From assembly GCA_011800805.1 (NCBI GenBank), contig MPNW01000028.1:215881-279880 (forward strand): a stretch of 64,000 nt of DNA. The letters run 5' to 3'. Positions 1 to 15,000 of this stretch are shown piece after piece. The stretch is from Hirudo medicinalis. Taxonomy: Eukaryota > Annelida > Clitellata > Hirudinida > Hirudinidae. The position numbers were made by a program, and so were the translations under genes. The notes under the pieces are model-generated. The model was not told the origin of the DNA, did not search any database, and was given only the letters and a program-made list of their open reading frames with translations. Numbering within the stretch: position 1 is the first letter of the stretch; every line of letters begins with the position of its first letter.

Positions 1-3000
1 TGTATAATAGTACTAATATATAAATTATAAGCATCATTTAAAACCAATATCAAACATTAATTATTGAACGTTTGCTTTTCATTCACACTCACTCCTCAAG
101 TTGATCTGCAGTTTTTCTCCCCAGATTTTCATATTTTAACTTCCAGTCCTGTATTTCACTCCTGGCCTCAGAAAGATAATCTTTCAGTGAACACGTGACC
201 AATTCCTGTTCTGCCAACAACTCCTCTAATTCTCCCAATCTTCTGATCTGTAGGCAAAAACAAAAACAACATATTATCTATAGGCAACAACAACAAAGAT
301 AACACATGATCCATGAAACAACAACAATAAAACAAAAACCTGGTTTCCTGAGGCAGTGGTTTTGTCAGGTTTTGAAAGGTTTTCGTTTATGATTTTCTTC
401 ACTTCAGCCAAGTTTGCCTCGTGTTTTGAGTGCAGCTGTTCTTGCAATTGTTTGACCTGCAACGTGGTAGCATATAATTGCATCCATGATTCATTGGTCG
501 AACAAAAACATAACACAAAATGTAGCATCGATATTATCCATCACACTGTCATCTTCACCTCTTTCTCGTATCGATCAGATGACTGCTTGAAATCCTCTTG
601 CAACTGCTCCAACAACTTTCTGTATTTTGAAAGAGTTTCTTCTTTTTGATCCAATCGTGCCTTTGAGTCAAAGTTCAAAAAAATCATTGCAAGATCTCTT
701 TAAAACTTTACTTCATTACAGAATATGCATGTCATCATATTCACATCAACAATTTTGAAGTATGACTAACAACAATAATGCTCATCATTGGCCAACCTCA
801 ATGATCGGTTTCCAAATACAAGTTGATGTAGGTGCAAATAATTGTTACCTGTAGATCCTGCACAGCCTGCCTTGTGACTTTGACAAGTTTGTCGTTGTCT
901 CTCAAGTGTCCCTGGGAATCCCAGTTCGATGCACCCCCCAAGTTTTCCTCAAAGAGTTTTGGAATGTGGAGTCGCAGTTCTGCAATCACTCGTTCCCTTC
1001 TCACCAGTTCTCCGTCCTTTTCCCGCAACTTGATCTCCAAGTCCTCGATATTCTGCAATTAGAATTTCATTCGCTACCAATTTTCCAGCATAAGACTTTG
1101 GCTTAATGGTTGAACTGCAATAAGTTGACAACACATCTTGGATCATCATCAGTACCATTGAGAAGCACACTACATAAATAGTTCAATATTTAAAGCAACA
1201 TGAATGACTCACTTTGCACAGGAGGTTATGTTGAGCTTTTGCTTCTTTCAGTTTCTTCTCTCTATCTTTGATGATGCTCAGTGACTGCTCAAGTTGTTCT
1301 GAGAGAGGCAAGTCAACATTCAGTTCTGAAACCTCTTCTGAAGGAGACTGAATGTAATATTAATATTAATAACAAATAAATAAATAAATAAATTATTTAA
1401 TTAATATCTGACAACAGCACAACAGGCAGATTTAGGTAATGCTTGTGACATCCATGCATGTTGTCATCGAACAATCCATGATCACTGAACATTCACAACA
1501 GATCATAAAACTCCTTGTTGTATGTGAATGTATACATGATATATATATTCTTCTTCTTTTATTGAAGCATATGTTATGCCTCCTAACTGCACAACAAGTA
1601 TTCAAAAACACATTTAAACAGATTTTCCACAATAAATTAATTAATTATTTTCCACAAATTAATTAATTGTTCCTCATATCGATCGAGCCAACAACGTGAT
1701 GATGAAGTTGTACTTCAGCAAAGAACCAACCTTAAATTTATTTCCTGTCAACTGAGACAACTGAACCTCCAAGAACTGAAGATTTCTCTCCAACTCCACT
1801 TCTCTGTGCTCCCACTCCATCTCACTCTCTTCAAACTCCTTTTATGACAACATTAACAACAACATTATTAATGTCAACAGCAACAACGATGTTAATGACA
1901 ATAGCAACAACAACATTATTAATGACAACAGCAACAACAATATCCACAACATCAACAACAAATCTGTCAAACATCAGATACGAATGAAATGACGTAATCA
2001 ATTCAATTTGAAAGGTTACTTGTTTTTAACCTGCGTGAGTCTGATTTTATCCTCTTCCAAAAACTTCAAGTCAGCTTCCAATTTCTTTGTCATGCCTTCC
2101 ATGAAGGTCATCTGAAGAATTTATATTAGTTAGTTATAGCTACAATAATAATACAATAATAATGATAACGATAACGATAATGGTAACGATAACGATAATA
2201 ATAATAATAATATTAATATTAATGATAATAAATTGGTAATTTTGCCTTGCCACAAGGCTAGCATCAGAAATCCATAATAAAAACTTGAAAATAGCAATGT
2301 TAATGACAAATCTATAAATTAATATTATCTAATAATAATTATTATTTTTTATTGATTTACAATATACAAAATGAAATGAATATTTAAATTCCTTAAAAAA
2401 GTTTATAAAAATTCAAACTTTTTGCTTTAATTTCTCATTTTCTCTTTTCAGTTTTAGTCCTTCAATCCTCACATTGAGCATTCTTTTGTGCCATTCCCAG
2501 ACCTTTTGATTGACGAAATAATAAATGAATTTTGTTTAAGGATATTTTAAACTCTAACTAGATAGTAATTACATTGAGCCCTATTAATTTTAAAGTTAAG
2601 TAAACTAAAGACTTCCAATCATTTTAAAAATTGATATCCCTGTTACAAAAAGAACTGATATAATTTATTCCAGATGTAACAGCAACAACAACAATGATAG
2701 TTCTTTTGGAACCTTTTGGGCTCCTTTTCCATCTTTAAGGGTTGAGATGAGTTCCTTCATTCCATCCTGCTGAGTTTGCAACTCCAACAATTTCTCTTCA
2801 ACCTTTGTCCTTTCCTCTTCAGCCTAAAATCCATAAACATTTTGTTTAAATCAATAATATAAAAATTAAAATAAATAAATGAATCATGATGACCTCAATT
2901 TGTACATGGGTTAATATTCAAACATCGGCTTCATCCAAATATGAAAATTGATCGTGGCAAGAATGGATGACATATCCAAATGAAACAAACACGACGAAGC

Positions 3001-6000
3001 AAACCTTCTCGAGTTCGATTCCTGACTCAGTCTTGTCGGCCTGCAGCTTCAAAAGGAGATTGGTGAACTTCTCCTGCTCCGAAAGAGGAACCGATCCAGC
3101 ATATCTTCTTCTGCATTCCTTTCCAAACAAAATGTTCTCATCACCATCAATGCAAAGTTACAGCAATAAACTTGTGTTGAATTTGAATGGTTTCATTTAA
3201 ATGATTTACTTAATTAACTATTCACTTAATTATGAAACCTGCTGCCACTGTTACAAATGCATTGAAATGTTATCATTGTTTAATTAAATTGTTAGGGATA
3301 CCTTGATGATCATAAATTGTTAGGGATACCTTGATGATCATCTTGAGGTGCCTCATTCTCTTCGACGATTCCATGCGAACTCGAAACCTCTCGGCATCCT
3401 TCTCGTCCAACTTCTGCTCGTTCCTGAAAGACTTCACTTCCAACTGCTCGCATTTACGGGTCAGTTTTTCCAACTTCTTTCGTGTCGCGTTTTCTTTTAG
3501 CTGGAAGTCCACGACTTGACAATGCAACTTACCTGAACATTTGACACTTATTCTAAAATGCCAACCGAAACATGATTCTTAACCTCTTTAACCTCACTAA
3601 GAATTTCAAATAATCATACAGTCTTCTAAATAGGGATGAAAGTTGGCTCAGAGGATTTGCGTTCCTTGCGAGCGATGGTAAAAGCAACAGTCGCTAAGTG
3701 TCATGTTCACAACCTACCTTGTACCACTATAAACGCCTCTGCGAGACAGCGCTACATAAATGGTCTAAGTGCCCCCGATGCCTAGGCTTATGGCGCTATA
3801 CAAATTCACCTATTATAAATTATTATTAACGAGAGAATGTAACATCATCAAACAATGTCAAACTTAAAAGCATTTGTGACGAATGTGACATTGATAGTTG
3901 AAGATATTGTCACAATAGCAGTAATCTGTATTAATGTCATTCGAAGCCGTAAAGATTATGTAATGCGATTTGTTAACGTCAGGTAATACTGACCAATCAC
4001 AGTTTTATCATCACTTTGAGCCTGAAAGTCAAGAAGTTGTTGCCTCAAGGAGGTCATCTCGGTCTCATTTGACAGCTTTTGGAGCTCCATGGTCTGGACC
4101 TGCATTAGGGCAATCTCCGACACTTCCTAGAATTTTTTAAAATAAACAAATCATTAAATGTATAATATTTAGATTTGTGAAATATTTTAATCAGTTGACA
4201 CTTTGCATTCAAAAAATAATGCTGCCATTTCCATTAAACCTTTCATCAATTCAGGTCTTCAGTACTTCAAGCAATAGCAACAAATCAATAACACTTCAAA
4301 ACAACTGCTGGGAGCAATTAACGATGTGCAGGATTTACAATCCCACAAACGAAATAAGTATTCAATTATTCTTGTTAATTCTAAGGACCTTCAGTCTGCT
4401 TATTTCCTGTTTGAAGGACATTTCAGATTCCTCAAGTTCACTTATTTTCTTTCTGTCAGCATCACTCGCATCTTTGGACACAGAATCTGACAAGAGATGA
4501 ATGAAGCCACTGAATGAAGTAATGTATTCAATAAACTGTTAAGTATTAATAACTTATGGGAATTAGAACTCACTTGAGAGTTCATCTCTCAGTTCCCTCT
4601 CAATTTTTTGCAACTCAAGATTCATCTGGGTCAACTTTAAAAAAAAAGTTAAACTATATCAATTAAAATTGAGATTACTAAAATATAAAAATTAATTCAG
4701 CAAAACAAACATTTTAATAAAATCTTTAATCGTAATTTTATAATATTTTAAATAAGCAAAAACTAATGAGTCAAAAAATGATCATAAAATCATAAATGTG
4801 ACCTTAGAAAATTTATTTTCAATCTCACAGATCCTATCCTCAGCCAGTCTCAGCTGCTTCTTCTGCTGCTCGTACATCATTGTGGCATGCTCGGCCTTCT
4901 GCCTCTCGTTCAACTCCTTCATCTCCAAAGTGCTCATCCTTTTTGCCAAAGTTGAGTCGAGAGCTAGATTACTTGTGATTCCTTCTCCGCAATTGTTCGA
5001 AGTCTCATTGCAACCTGTCATTTGGAGGAATAGTTTATTCTGCAACATGTTACACACATTGGCCACACAGTGCAGTTGTAGATCTGAATCAGATACTTAA
5101 GTTTATTTCTATTTATTAATATTACATCAATACATTTCAAAGTTAAGCAAATATTTACAAAAATAAACAAGAAAAGATCGAGCATTACCTCCATTTTGAA
5201 GCCTCTGCATGGCAATCTCATAGGTGTTTTTCATCTCTTTGCTCAATGAAAGCTCCTTCATCAAGTTCTTGTTGCTCTCTTTCAAACATTTCAATTCCTC
5301 CTTGCAAAATTATTGAAACAGTTGATAACATAAAACAAAAGCAAAGCCATCCAAATTCCAGCTCACCTGGGAGGAGTCATTTTCCACTTTGTACCCCACA
5401 AGAGAATTGGTGGCCTCCAAAAGAGCTCGGTACTTCTCGGTCAACTCTGCAAATTGTTTGTTGGCCACGTCGAGGTCAGAAGAAGGGACTGAATTCTCGA
5501 GTGCTCTCTGAACCATCGACAACTTAAAAACTGCAGAATCCTGTATTGTATAAATTAAATATTTTAGCTACAACATCCACATGTGATTTATCATTGTATA
5601 TATCAATATTTTGCAAAAATATTGAATTGAATGAAAATCTCAAGTGATACCTTCGCTCTCTGCAAATATCCAATCTTCTCAATCACACTTTTCTCTATTT
5701 CCACTGAATCTGACTTCAGTTTTAAATTCTCCTGAATTGGAAAACATCACAAATAGAAAATTTATGAAATATTGAAATTGAATTGAAACAAATTAAATTC
5801 TTTAAAATAGAATGCAAATAATTAATAATTATTAATTAATATATAATAATACAATATATAATAATAATTAATAAATAAAAATTAGTAACAAATCATGAAA
5901 AAATTGATTGTCTCGGGAAGGTCAGAAGTACTTGGTACTTACCAAGCATAACAATCCAAAAACTTGTGGCAGGATAAATTCAACTGCCTGATGACTCACT

Positions 6001-7300
6001 TTCCTAAGTTTTGCCTCTGAGTTCCAGACGATGGAATACTTTCTGGAAAGAGTTTGCTCATTAGTCCTGAGAATGCAAACTCTTCTGCAGGCGTCTGCAA
6101 TTCTCTGCTTCACCTCATCCTCATCTTTGCTCAGCGTTTCCAACAGTCTCTGTTGGAATCCAATTAAAATTACATTTTAATTCTTGTCAAGTTGAATGGA
6201 ATTATTTCATAAACTTAACAAATTTAAGCATAACAAGTCACCTGAGGGCACAAGAGTATTTAAAGATAGTTCAGTAAACATTGACATAACTTCTTTAATG
6301 AATTTATTAGTTAACTTATAAGTGTTTATAAAACATAACGTGAAATAGTGTTTAGAACATCAAATCACCTCAAACTCTTGTATTTTTATTGCATCACCCT
6401 CCATCTGCTCCTCTTTCTTTTCAAGTTCTTTTTTTAACTTATTAATCTCTGAGTCGTTCGTCTGTTCGTGTCGTCAAAACATAATGTCAGCCTAATAACC
6501 AATTTGAAGTGACAAGTTTCCACCAAATAAAAATTAAACTTCCTAAGAAACGATGGTCCAACCCAAATTCATTAAGAAGTTACTGAAATAGATGAATGTG
6601 GATGAATATCAGTAAGCAAAAATACCTTCTTCTGCTCCTGAATCTCGTCATAAACCAATCCCTGCCTGTGAATGGCCACACCAAATTTCTTCTTCAAAAC
6701 CTCAAAATTCTCCTCACATTTCTTCAAAAGATCCTTTTTTTCTGACAACTCCTTGAAATAAAAAGTTAAAAGTGGTTTTAAAACAAGCAGTCGAAAGTTC
6801 ATTGCAGTGGACGACTCATTTGTATTACTTCCGAGGGTAAATAATAAACATTGATTAACTTATGTGAAGAATGTTAATTCAGCCACAACAATAAACTGAA
6901 ACAAATTAATTAATTGAATTCAAAACGTTTAAAAGCATTACTTTAATATTGAAAAAGTAGCAAAATCAGCAACAAAACAAAATGCAGCCTGCCTCCAAAG
7001 TAACAAGCAGATGTTCATTGAGGCAACCGATGACTTCAGAGCTCGATGGATTCATGCTCGTCGGAAGTTTCAAATTGTGGAAGAAACTTTCCATGCCTTG
7101 ATCCTTGAAGGATTTCAACTCCATTTCCATGCTCATGTTCTGATGATTATATTGATTTATAAATATGTTTGTTATAATGGCTGAAATTATAAACATATTT
7201 CATAACCATGTAATAGTGGTAGAAACTAGAACATATCTTTAGTTGCTAATAAAGCATTGAGTTAATTCCTCAAAATATTAATTTCACAAAAACAATTTTC

Positions 7301-7347
<47 letters not shown>

Positions 7348-8973
7348 AGTAATAATAATAGTTAATTTATAAGGCACCATGTGCATAATGTCACCAAATG
7401 ACCGTAGATACTAATAAAAGCCACAAATGCATCTGAAAGAAGTTGATGTGATTGACTTTTGCACTGAGTTTAGCGATGACATCCTGTGACTTGGAAGACT
7501 CCAACTTGACTTCTTTGAGTTCCCTCCTCATTTCCTCACTCCTGCCCTTCAAGTTGTCAAGTTGTGCCTTCAGGACGACCGCCTTGTCGTGTCTGCCGAC
7601 AATACTCCTCGAGTCCATTATCTGGTCAAGTGAAGATGAATACATGCAATTGAAGATGCATTCATTCATGAAGATAAATTCACAATAATCATTTATGCAC
7701 ACAAGTATGAGTGACTAAGATTAAAGTGCAGAGTTGAATTAATGTTTCTGCCCGTCTGCACTCGATTTCAACATGAACCAATACAACGGGCCACGACCAT
7801 GTTCTAAATGATTTAAAATGAAACAATAGAATTTTAAAAGCAATATCACTGATATGCATTAACATGCACAGCAAATCCTAACTTCAAGCAATTTGTCCAA
7901 TGATTCTGAATTCACTAATCCCTTGCTTGAAGCTACAATCATGAACAAATAATATAATATTTGGAAAACAAGAGAATTGATCTCATTTTACATTAAGCAT
8001 CATCATTAATCTACTGAGGACCACACTGAGTAAAGAAATTAATGTTTCACTGAAGATGTTACAAATCTCAAATATTTCATACTTTGCACACTAAAAGAAT
8101 CTCCTCTTAAAGTTGTAAAAAGAAAAAAAAAACTTGACTTATTTTAAAGTTACTCAATATTTTTAATTTATTAAACAAACAAAGAAACGAATGGCAAATA
8201 AAACCAACTTTGTTCCCTTATTTCTCTCACGACCTTCTCGAGCAACTTGTTTTCAGTATCGAGTTCCAACAACCTGCTTTTAAGTTCGGTATTTTCCTCG
8301 TACAAAATGTTCAACTTCTTTGTGTTCTTTTCCAATTCTTCACTCGAATACTTCTCCTGAGAAGAAAGTTTTTGTTAACTTCACATTGAAGCATCAACTG
8401 GCATGTTTATGTGAGCTATATTTTAGCTCACTCTTCAACATTATTTCACCTTGTAGGAAATGTCACTTTTTCTGGAAAACGAGGACACCAAATTGAGTTT
8501 TTCCTGAGGATCTTTTTTGTCCTTCAATTCATCAATGAATGAATTCACCAGTTCCATGTCCTCCATTGAGAGACCCAAAATGGCTGCCCTTTTAATGCAA
8601 TTCTGATTACAACCACAATTACTATCATAAGTATTATTATTATTATTAAAAAGTTGATAAAACACATAATAAATATTATAAATAATGTAATATTATTATT
8701 ATTATTGTTGTTGTTATTATTATTATATATTATAAATAATAATTTCCTAATGCACACCTCTGTCCAGTGGTTTGTGACATTTCCCTTATTTGCTTCTTCA
8801 ATTCAAGTCTTTCATCTTCCAATCTTTCTATCTGGAAAGAAATATTGAAGCAATTCATGTTTCCTCATTGAATCCAGCAAACATCTGGCATGTTAGAACT
8901 TTGAAAATGTAAAAATATTTTGCAACATGCAACGTGAAAATCAAGTTCGTTCAGTGCAGTACGATCATCATTC

Positions 8974-9032
<59 letters not shown>

Positions 9033-12000
9033 CGATCTTAATAAAAATAATAATGGCGGCAGTTCTCGTTGTGGACGACTCGTAATCACGAGCAATTATT
9101 TAACATCACTAATTGAATTAAAATCAACCACCCATCGATTAATCAATTACCAACCTCCTTTTGAAGGACCCTGTTGAGCGACTTGTCCTTCATGATGTTC
9201 AGGCCCCTCCGGTGCGTTGCCCCCTCGATGCAAAGCGGTTTCTTCGGGTCCAACCCGAGCCTCTCCCTGAGGTCCTCGGCTTCGTCGTACAACTCGTTCA
9301 ACTGATACTCGCACCTGTTCACGTACTGGGTCAATTCCTCCACCATCCTGAGGAAATCATAATCATCACCGATAAGCCACTAATGTGCATGTTTATGACT
9401 AAACTAAATGGCTGGATTACCAATTGTAACCATGGCATTTATCTCGTTACATTGTGTTAACTTAAATTGGTGAACTTGGCTGTTAAACCATCATCACTTG
9501 CCTGTCTCTTTCGTTCAGTTTGGCTTCAAGTTGTTTCATTTCACTCACTGCCTCAGGAAGCCCATAAATTCCCTGCAGATGTACAATGCCGTATGCTATA
9601 TTTTGATAACAACAACAATTAATAAATAATAATAATAATAATACCTTTAAATAAAGCATAATGCAACAATCACTTTGACAATATAATGCAGTAACTTGTT
9701 AATTATACATTCATATTTCCAAGTGGTATCTCAATCTAGGAATTACCAATGAACAAATTCAACAATCATTCACCAAAACATCGCAAATAATTGCAACCTT
9801 TTCGTAAAGGCTCATCTTGTTGTACACTTCATTGAGTTGCTTGTCTTTGGCAATTGCATCACTTTCAGCCTTTTGTTTGATAAATGATAATATTGATTTG
9901 ATATTGTTGTAAGCCTAATTTATTGCTTTAAATATTTATGATCGTGTTAGGACGATAAGGTGCCTTTGGAAAGCTTGGTCTGAACATGTTTTAATGCAGT
10001 GAGGAGATCGCAGCACTGACAACCCTGAAGCGCGGAGATTCAGGACAGCCTTTGGCATCTCAGATTCAGGGTTAGGGATAACAAATCAAAAGAAATGCTT
10101 GGTTAGGATATTCAGAACTATTCAATATGAATAGAACTATTCAATGAATAGATCTGAATTGTTCTCTAAAATGATGTCTTACAATAAAGATCTATTTGAA
10201 ATGAAATGAAAATGAAAGCTAAGTTTAAATGATAATAATGTGCGAATGGACGAATTAAATGAGCGTCTCACAGTTTCTGTTCTCATTTCGAGATCCCGAA
10301 TGATTCTAAACTTCTCTTCCAACTTGTTTTGCAGTTGTCCAACCTTCTTTTCCAGTTCCAGCTTGGCTTCATTGACACCGACTAAGATCGTAGGAGGTGA
10401 ATTCAAATTATATTAATTTAAATTTAATCATTAATAACTATTTGATTAATAATGTATTAATAATGGCGTGCAGTATGGCCGAATGGGTAGCGTTCCTGCA
10501 TGCGACGGTAATGGCAACAGTCGTAATGTGTCGTGTTCGAAACCCAGGCTGCACTGCCGCAAGCGCCCTCGGGAAGGAGCGCTATATAAATGGTTAACGA
10601 AAGGCGCCTCTGAAGCTAGGCATGTAGTAGCACTGTATAAATGAACTACATTTACATTTTATGCAACTCATTAATCAAACTAGCTAAACCAGCTAATAAT
10701 AATGAGGTGATTAAGTAAATTTTTAATGATGCAACCTCTTAATAATCTTGACTTGACATCCTCCATGAAGCTTGCATTGTTTTCCATCTCCAATCCTGCT
10801 TCTCTCAGCTTCTCGACCAACTTTGCAATCTCATCATCCCTCTCAGCCAACATCTTAAAAGAGTCACTAATAAATTAATGTTAAACAATTTCAAATGACA
10901 AATAAGTACAAGAATTATTAAAATGTAATTACATCTTCATTAAACAGAAGTTGTGCTTATAAATTGATGTGCAAAAATTTGCTTTACAAAAAAGGATTTA
11001 AATAAAGATTTATTTGAACCATTCAAGAAAAAAATAGCTACTACTTGGAACCTAAAAGATGAATCACCACTTTTTAGTAATTTTATATTAACGTAATAAT
11101 TATTGCAATTGATACCAATATATTATTTAATGAAACCAAATGTTACAAATGACAACAAAGTGAATCTGATTCTGAATGTGACAAAAAGCATTGAATTTTA
11201 AAAGCATAGTTGACCTTAGTGAGGTCAGTAACTGATGCCCTGTCGGCGTCGAGACTCCTCATAAGGAGTTCATCTCTCAGTTTCAGTACTTGTCCCTGCA
11301 GGTCTTTAATTTTTTCATCCTTGTCCGACAAGATGAGCTTCAAAGATAAGTCGTTAATTTCTTAAATTCAAAAAAATAAAGACTTGCATAAAAAAAAAAC
11401 TGCATTTGTCATAATAATTAAAAAGATTAAACAACAAAGCAATAATAATAATAATAATAATAAATAAAAATAATAATAATAATAACAACAACAATAATAA
11501 TAATAATAACTCATGCCATATCATCAGTCAGGTTGCACAAAAACTGATAAAATTAGCATTAAGAGAGGCATCTTCCAAGGTGACTCTCTTGTCCCTCCTT
11601 TTTAGTTCAGCTTTAATACCCTGTCCAACATGCTCAATAGATTAAACATAGGATGTAAAATAGATTCAAATCAACAAATATCACATTTACTTTTCATGGA
11701 TGACTTAAAAATATTTATCAGAACTGAGATACATCTCAGTAAAGCATTATCCATAGTAAAATCCTTCGCTGATGATATTAGCAGGGAGTTCGGCTTGGAC
11801 AAGTGTGCAATAGCTATAATGAAGGGTGGCAAACAAATCAAAAGCCATAACTTTAAAAAATCTCCTTGTTGGGCACTGCCAACATTTTATGGAAAGTGCT
11901 TGGATGAATCACTGAGAGAACTGGTAGTGCTCTGGATTCATCCTTCACTGGCTGGAAAGCCAAGAGCAATAATATGAAAATTCCATAATAAGATAATAAT

Positions 12001-15000
12001 AATAATAAATACTACTAGTTGCTGCTGCTGCTGCTGCTGCTACTGCTACTACTACTACTACTAATAATAATAATAATAACAATAATAACAACCTTCCATT
12101 CTTCCACCCTGTCGTTGACCTGCTTCAGAAGTTCATCTTCATCTGAACTTTTAACTTTTAACTTGCACAGGAGTTCTTCAATCTGCAAATTTAATTGAAT
12201 AATATTTTAATTGATTAATTTTTGCATAAATCAATAATTGTTGTCTAATTATCTAACAGTTTCAAATCAATAAATTATTCAGCCATCAAAATTCAATTTA
12301 TTTAAATAAAAATTAAAATTATGTAACATAAATATTTTCAAGTACTTATTTATCGAAAGGTTAAAGAATATCACTTAAAATGGTTCACCTGAAGCTTGAG
12401 AGCTCCATTCTCCCTGACATATTTATCAATTTGGCCTTCATTTTCATTCACAAGAAGCTGCAAAAGCCACCAAAGAATATCACCTGCTCCTCAATCACTT
12501 GTTTGATTGGAAATAATGTTGATTTAAATGGTGAAAATGCTTCGAATATTTATAAATACGACTCAAACGCCATATAAAAACTTTGTTTTCTACTCATTGT
12601 GCCAACATTTAAACTTAAACATTTTGATCACAATTCAATCATTCTCGATCCCATTTTGAAACCTCGATGAGATGCGAGCATTTTAAAAATCAAGTTGTTA
12701 CGCAGTGGACTGATTTAATTAATTAGCTAAATAAAAGGCATAAGCTTTGTATGAAAACCTTCATAATGAAGGTATTGTTAATTTGGTCTCCACAAACAAT
12801 AATTACACTTAATATTTGAATTTACGACCTGCAACATTACCTGGCAAAAGCAAAGAACTACTTTTTAGCAGCTTGTCGTGGCTTATTTTATAATAAATTT
12901 TGAAGTAAGTTTGTGCTTTACTATTGGGCGTCCGATAGCGGGAATTCTCCCTTAGGACATTCCTTTCCGGTTATCAATTCAGTCTTTAGTTGGTTTGTTT
13001 TGATTCATGAATTGTGAGCATGCATTTGTATTTACTTGTTTTTTTCATTTTATTTTATTATTTGATGTTCTTTTTTAAAAATTATTAATAAATGAAGTGT
13101 TACATCGGAAAAAAAGTAAAAGATTGTGCAGAAATAACTAATAATTATAATACACATTATGATTAACAATTTCTCAAGCATTAAAAATAATCACTTATTA
13201 CAAGGGAATTATGAACAACAAATTCCTGTTGAAAATAAAGTTCAACATGGAATATTCTAAAATTGTTCAAAAATTAAATTTAGACATTTAAAAAAAAAAT
13301 GTTATTGTCATAAAGTTCAGGTTAACTAACCTTCAACTTGAAGTAGTCGTCTGTGGTTTTATCAATTTCATTCTTTCCATCTATCATTTCTTCCTTCATT
13401 TTCTCAATCTGTCTCTCTAACTCCAAATTGTATTCAGACAATTTCTGTACAATGACAAGCAAATTTTTCTAAACTTCATCATATTGGCTTATTCTAATTC
13501 AGGTAGATTAAATGTATGAAGTGACACCATTCCAGCAGAAGGTAATAATTGCTGATAAGCGACAGGTGCTCATGCCACTCAAACAAAAATGCTCGAGAAT
13601 TTCGTAAGTTTTTGCTGACGAAAAAATGATCAACGAACCCTGTTCTCGTCGAGGGCGTTGTTAAGCATGATGTTCTTGTTCTTCATTTTTTCACTCATCT
13701 GTTGATCGCTGTCCATCTTGTTCAACAAACTCTCCCTCTGAGCATCTGATTGTCTCTGGATGTCTCTCAAGTCCTCTCGAAGTTGCTCATTCTGTCGTCG
13801 AATCACGGAACTGCTTATTTTTTTACGTTCATAGGGTATCTCAAAAGTCGTTGAATTTGCATCATCAAAATAAACACGAACAAACATTCCCTCAAGTTGT
13901 ACTAAGGCTAAACATTCATTTTTTTTAGATGCTCCACTATTGGGTTTTAATTTCAAGACATTAAACTCACATCGATTTTCATTTCTCGGACCTTCCTTTC
14001 AAACTCCTCAGACTGCATCCTGTACTGACATGCAAAAATATCGAAACAATTTAAACGAATAAAACTCAAGTCAATAACAAACGAAGCTTTTAAATGTAAA
14101 ACATCCTCAACTTTAAAGTGTAGAGAAAATATTACTAAGATAGGAAATAATAATGACATTTAAATTGATATTTATTATATGGCTCATCTTTTCAGGACAT
14201 CATCTGTGAAGCCAGGACAACAGGATGAAAGGTGCCTCTGATGCTAGGCACATGGCACCATACAAAGCAACTATTATTATTAATGTTCATGTCAATTATA
14301 CTACTATAACATGAAGGCAGGGCTAGTTAGCTCGGACGGACGATTCCTACAAGCAGTTATAATGTGTGGGATTCACATTCAGCTTGCATCACCCCATGTA
14401 CCCTTGGGAACAGGCATTATATGTACATCAAAAAAGTGCCACTGATAATAAGATCCAATCATTGATCCAACATTATTATTATTATTAGTGAAGAAAAACT
14501 GAGAAATAATAACTTATTGATTTATAAAGTACCCACTTTCTCTGAAATTTCTTTTTCTTCTTGCCATTTCATTTTGTATTCTTTCAGGTCTTTGTGAAGG
14601 GTGGTAACCTGAGATTCTAATTCTTCGATGGTTTCTCGAAAGTTTCGATCCTTCCAGTTCATTCCTGAACTTCCTCCAACTTGCTGGAAATTGAAATCAC
14701 TTTTTTCACTCAATCGAAATGCATTGCTTATCAACTCGCATTGTCAGTTTGTGCTGTCACTAATGTTAAACTTAGTTACTCACAACTACTCACTACTTAA
14801 ACTTTAACTAAAGTCACATATTATCATTTCATGCTTATTTGAATTGAGCTGAACCTCCATATCACGATTTTTCTTCCTCAGAGTTTGAACTTCAACCTTG
14901 AGATCTTCAATTTCTTGATCTGAAAAGTTAATAGTGATATTTCTGTAAAATGGTTTATGCATTACATCATTTTCATTAGTTTTTGTTAAATGTCTGTAAA

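Noticed and set aside
8865..9095. Leucine-rich open frame on the minus strand
   Set aside because: It is the translation of a (CAA)20 microsatellite in a CEP290 intron.
10476..10543. tRNA gene suggested by A and B boxes
   Set aside because: No clean acceptor stem is evident, the boxes are embedded in a repeated unit with a long non-tRNA body, and related copies exist; it is the head of a SINE.
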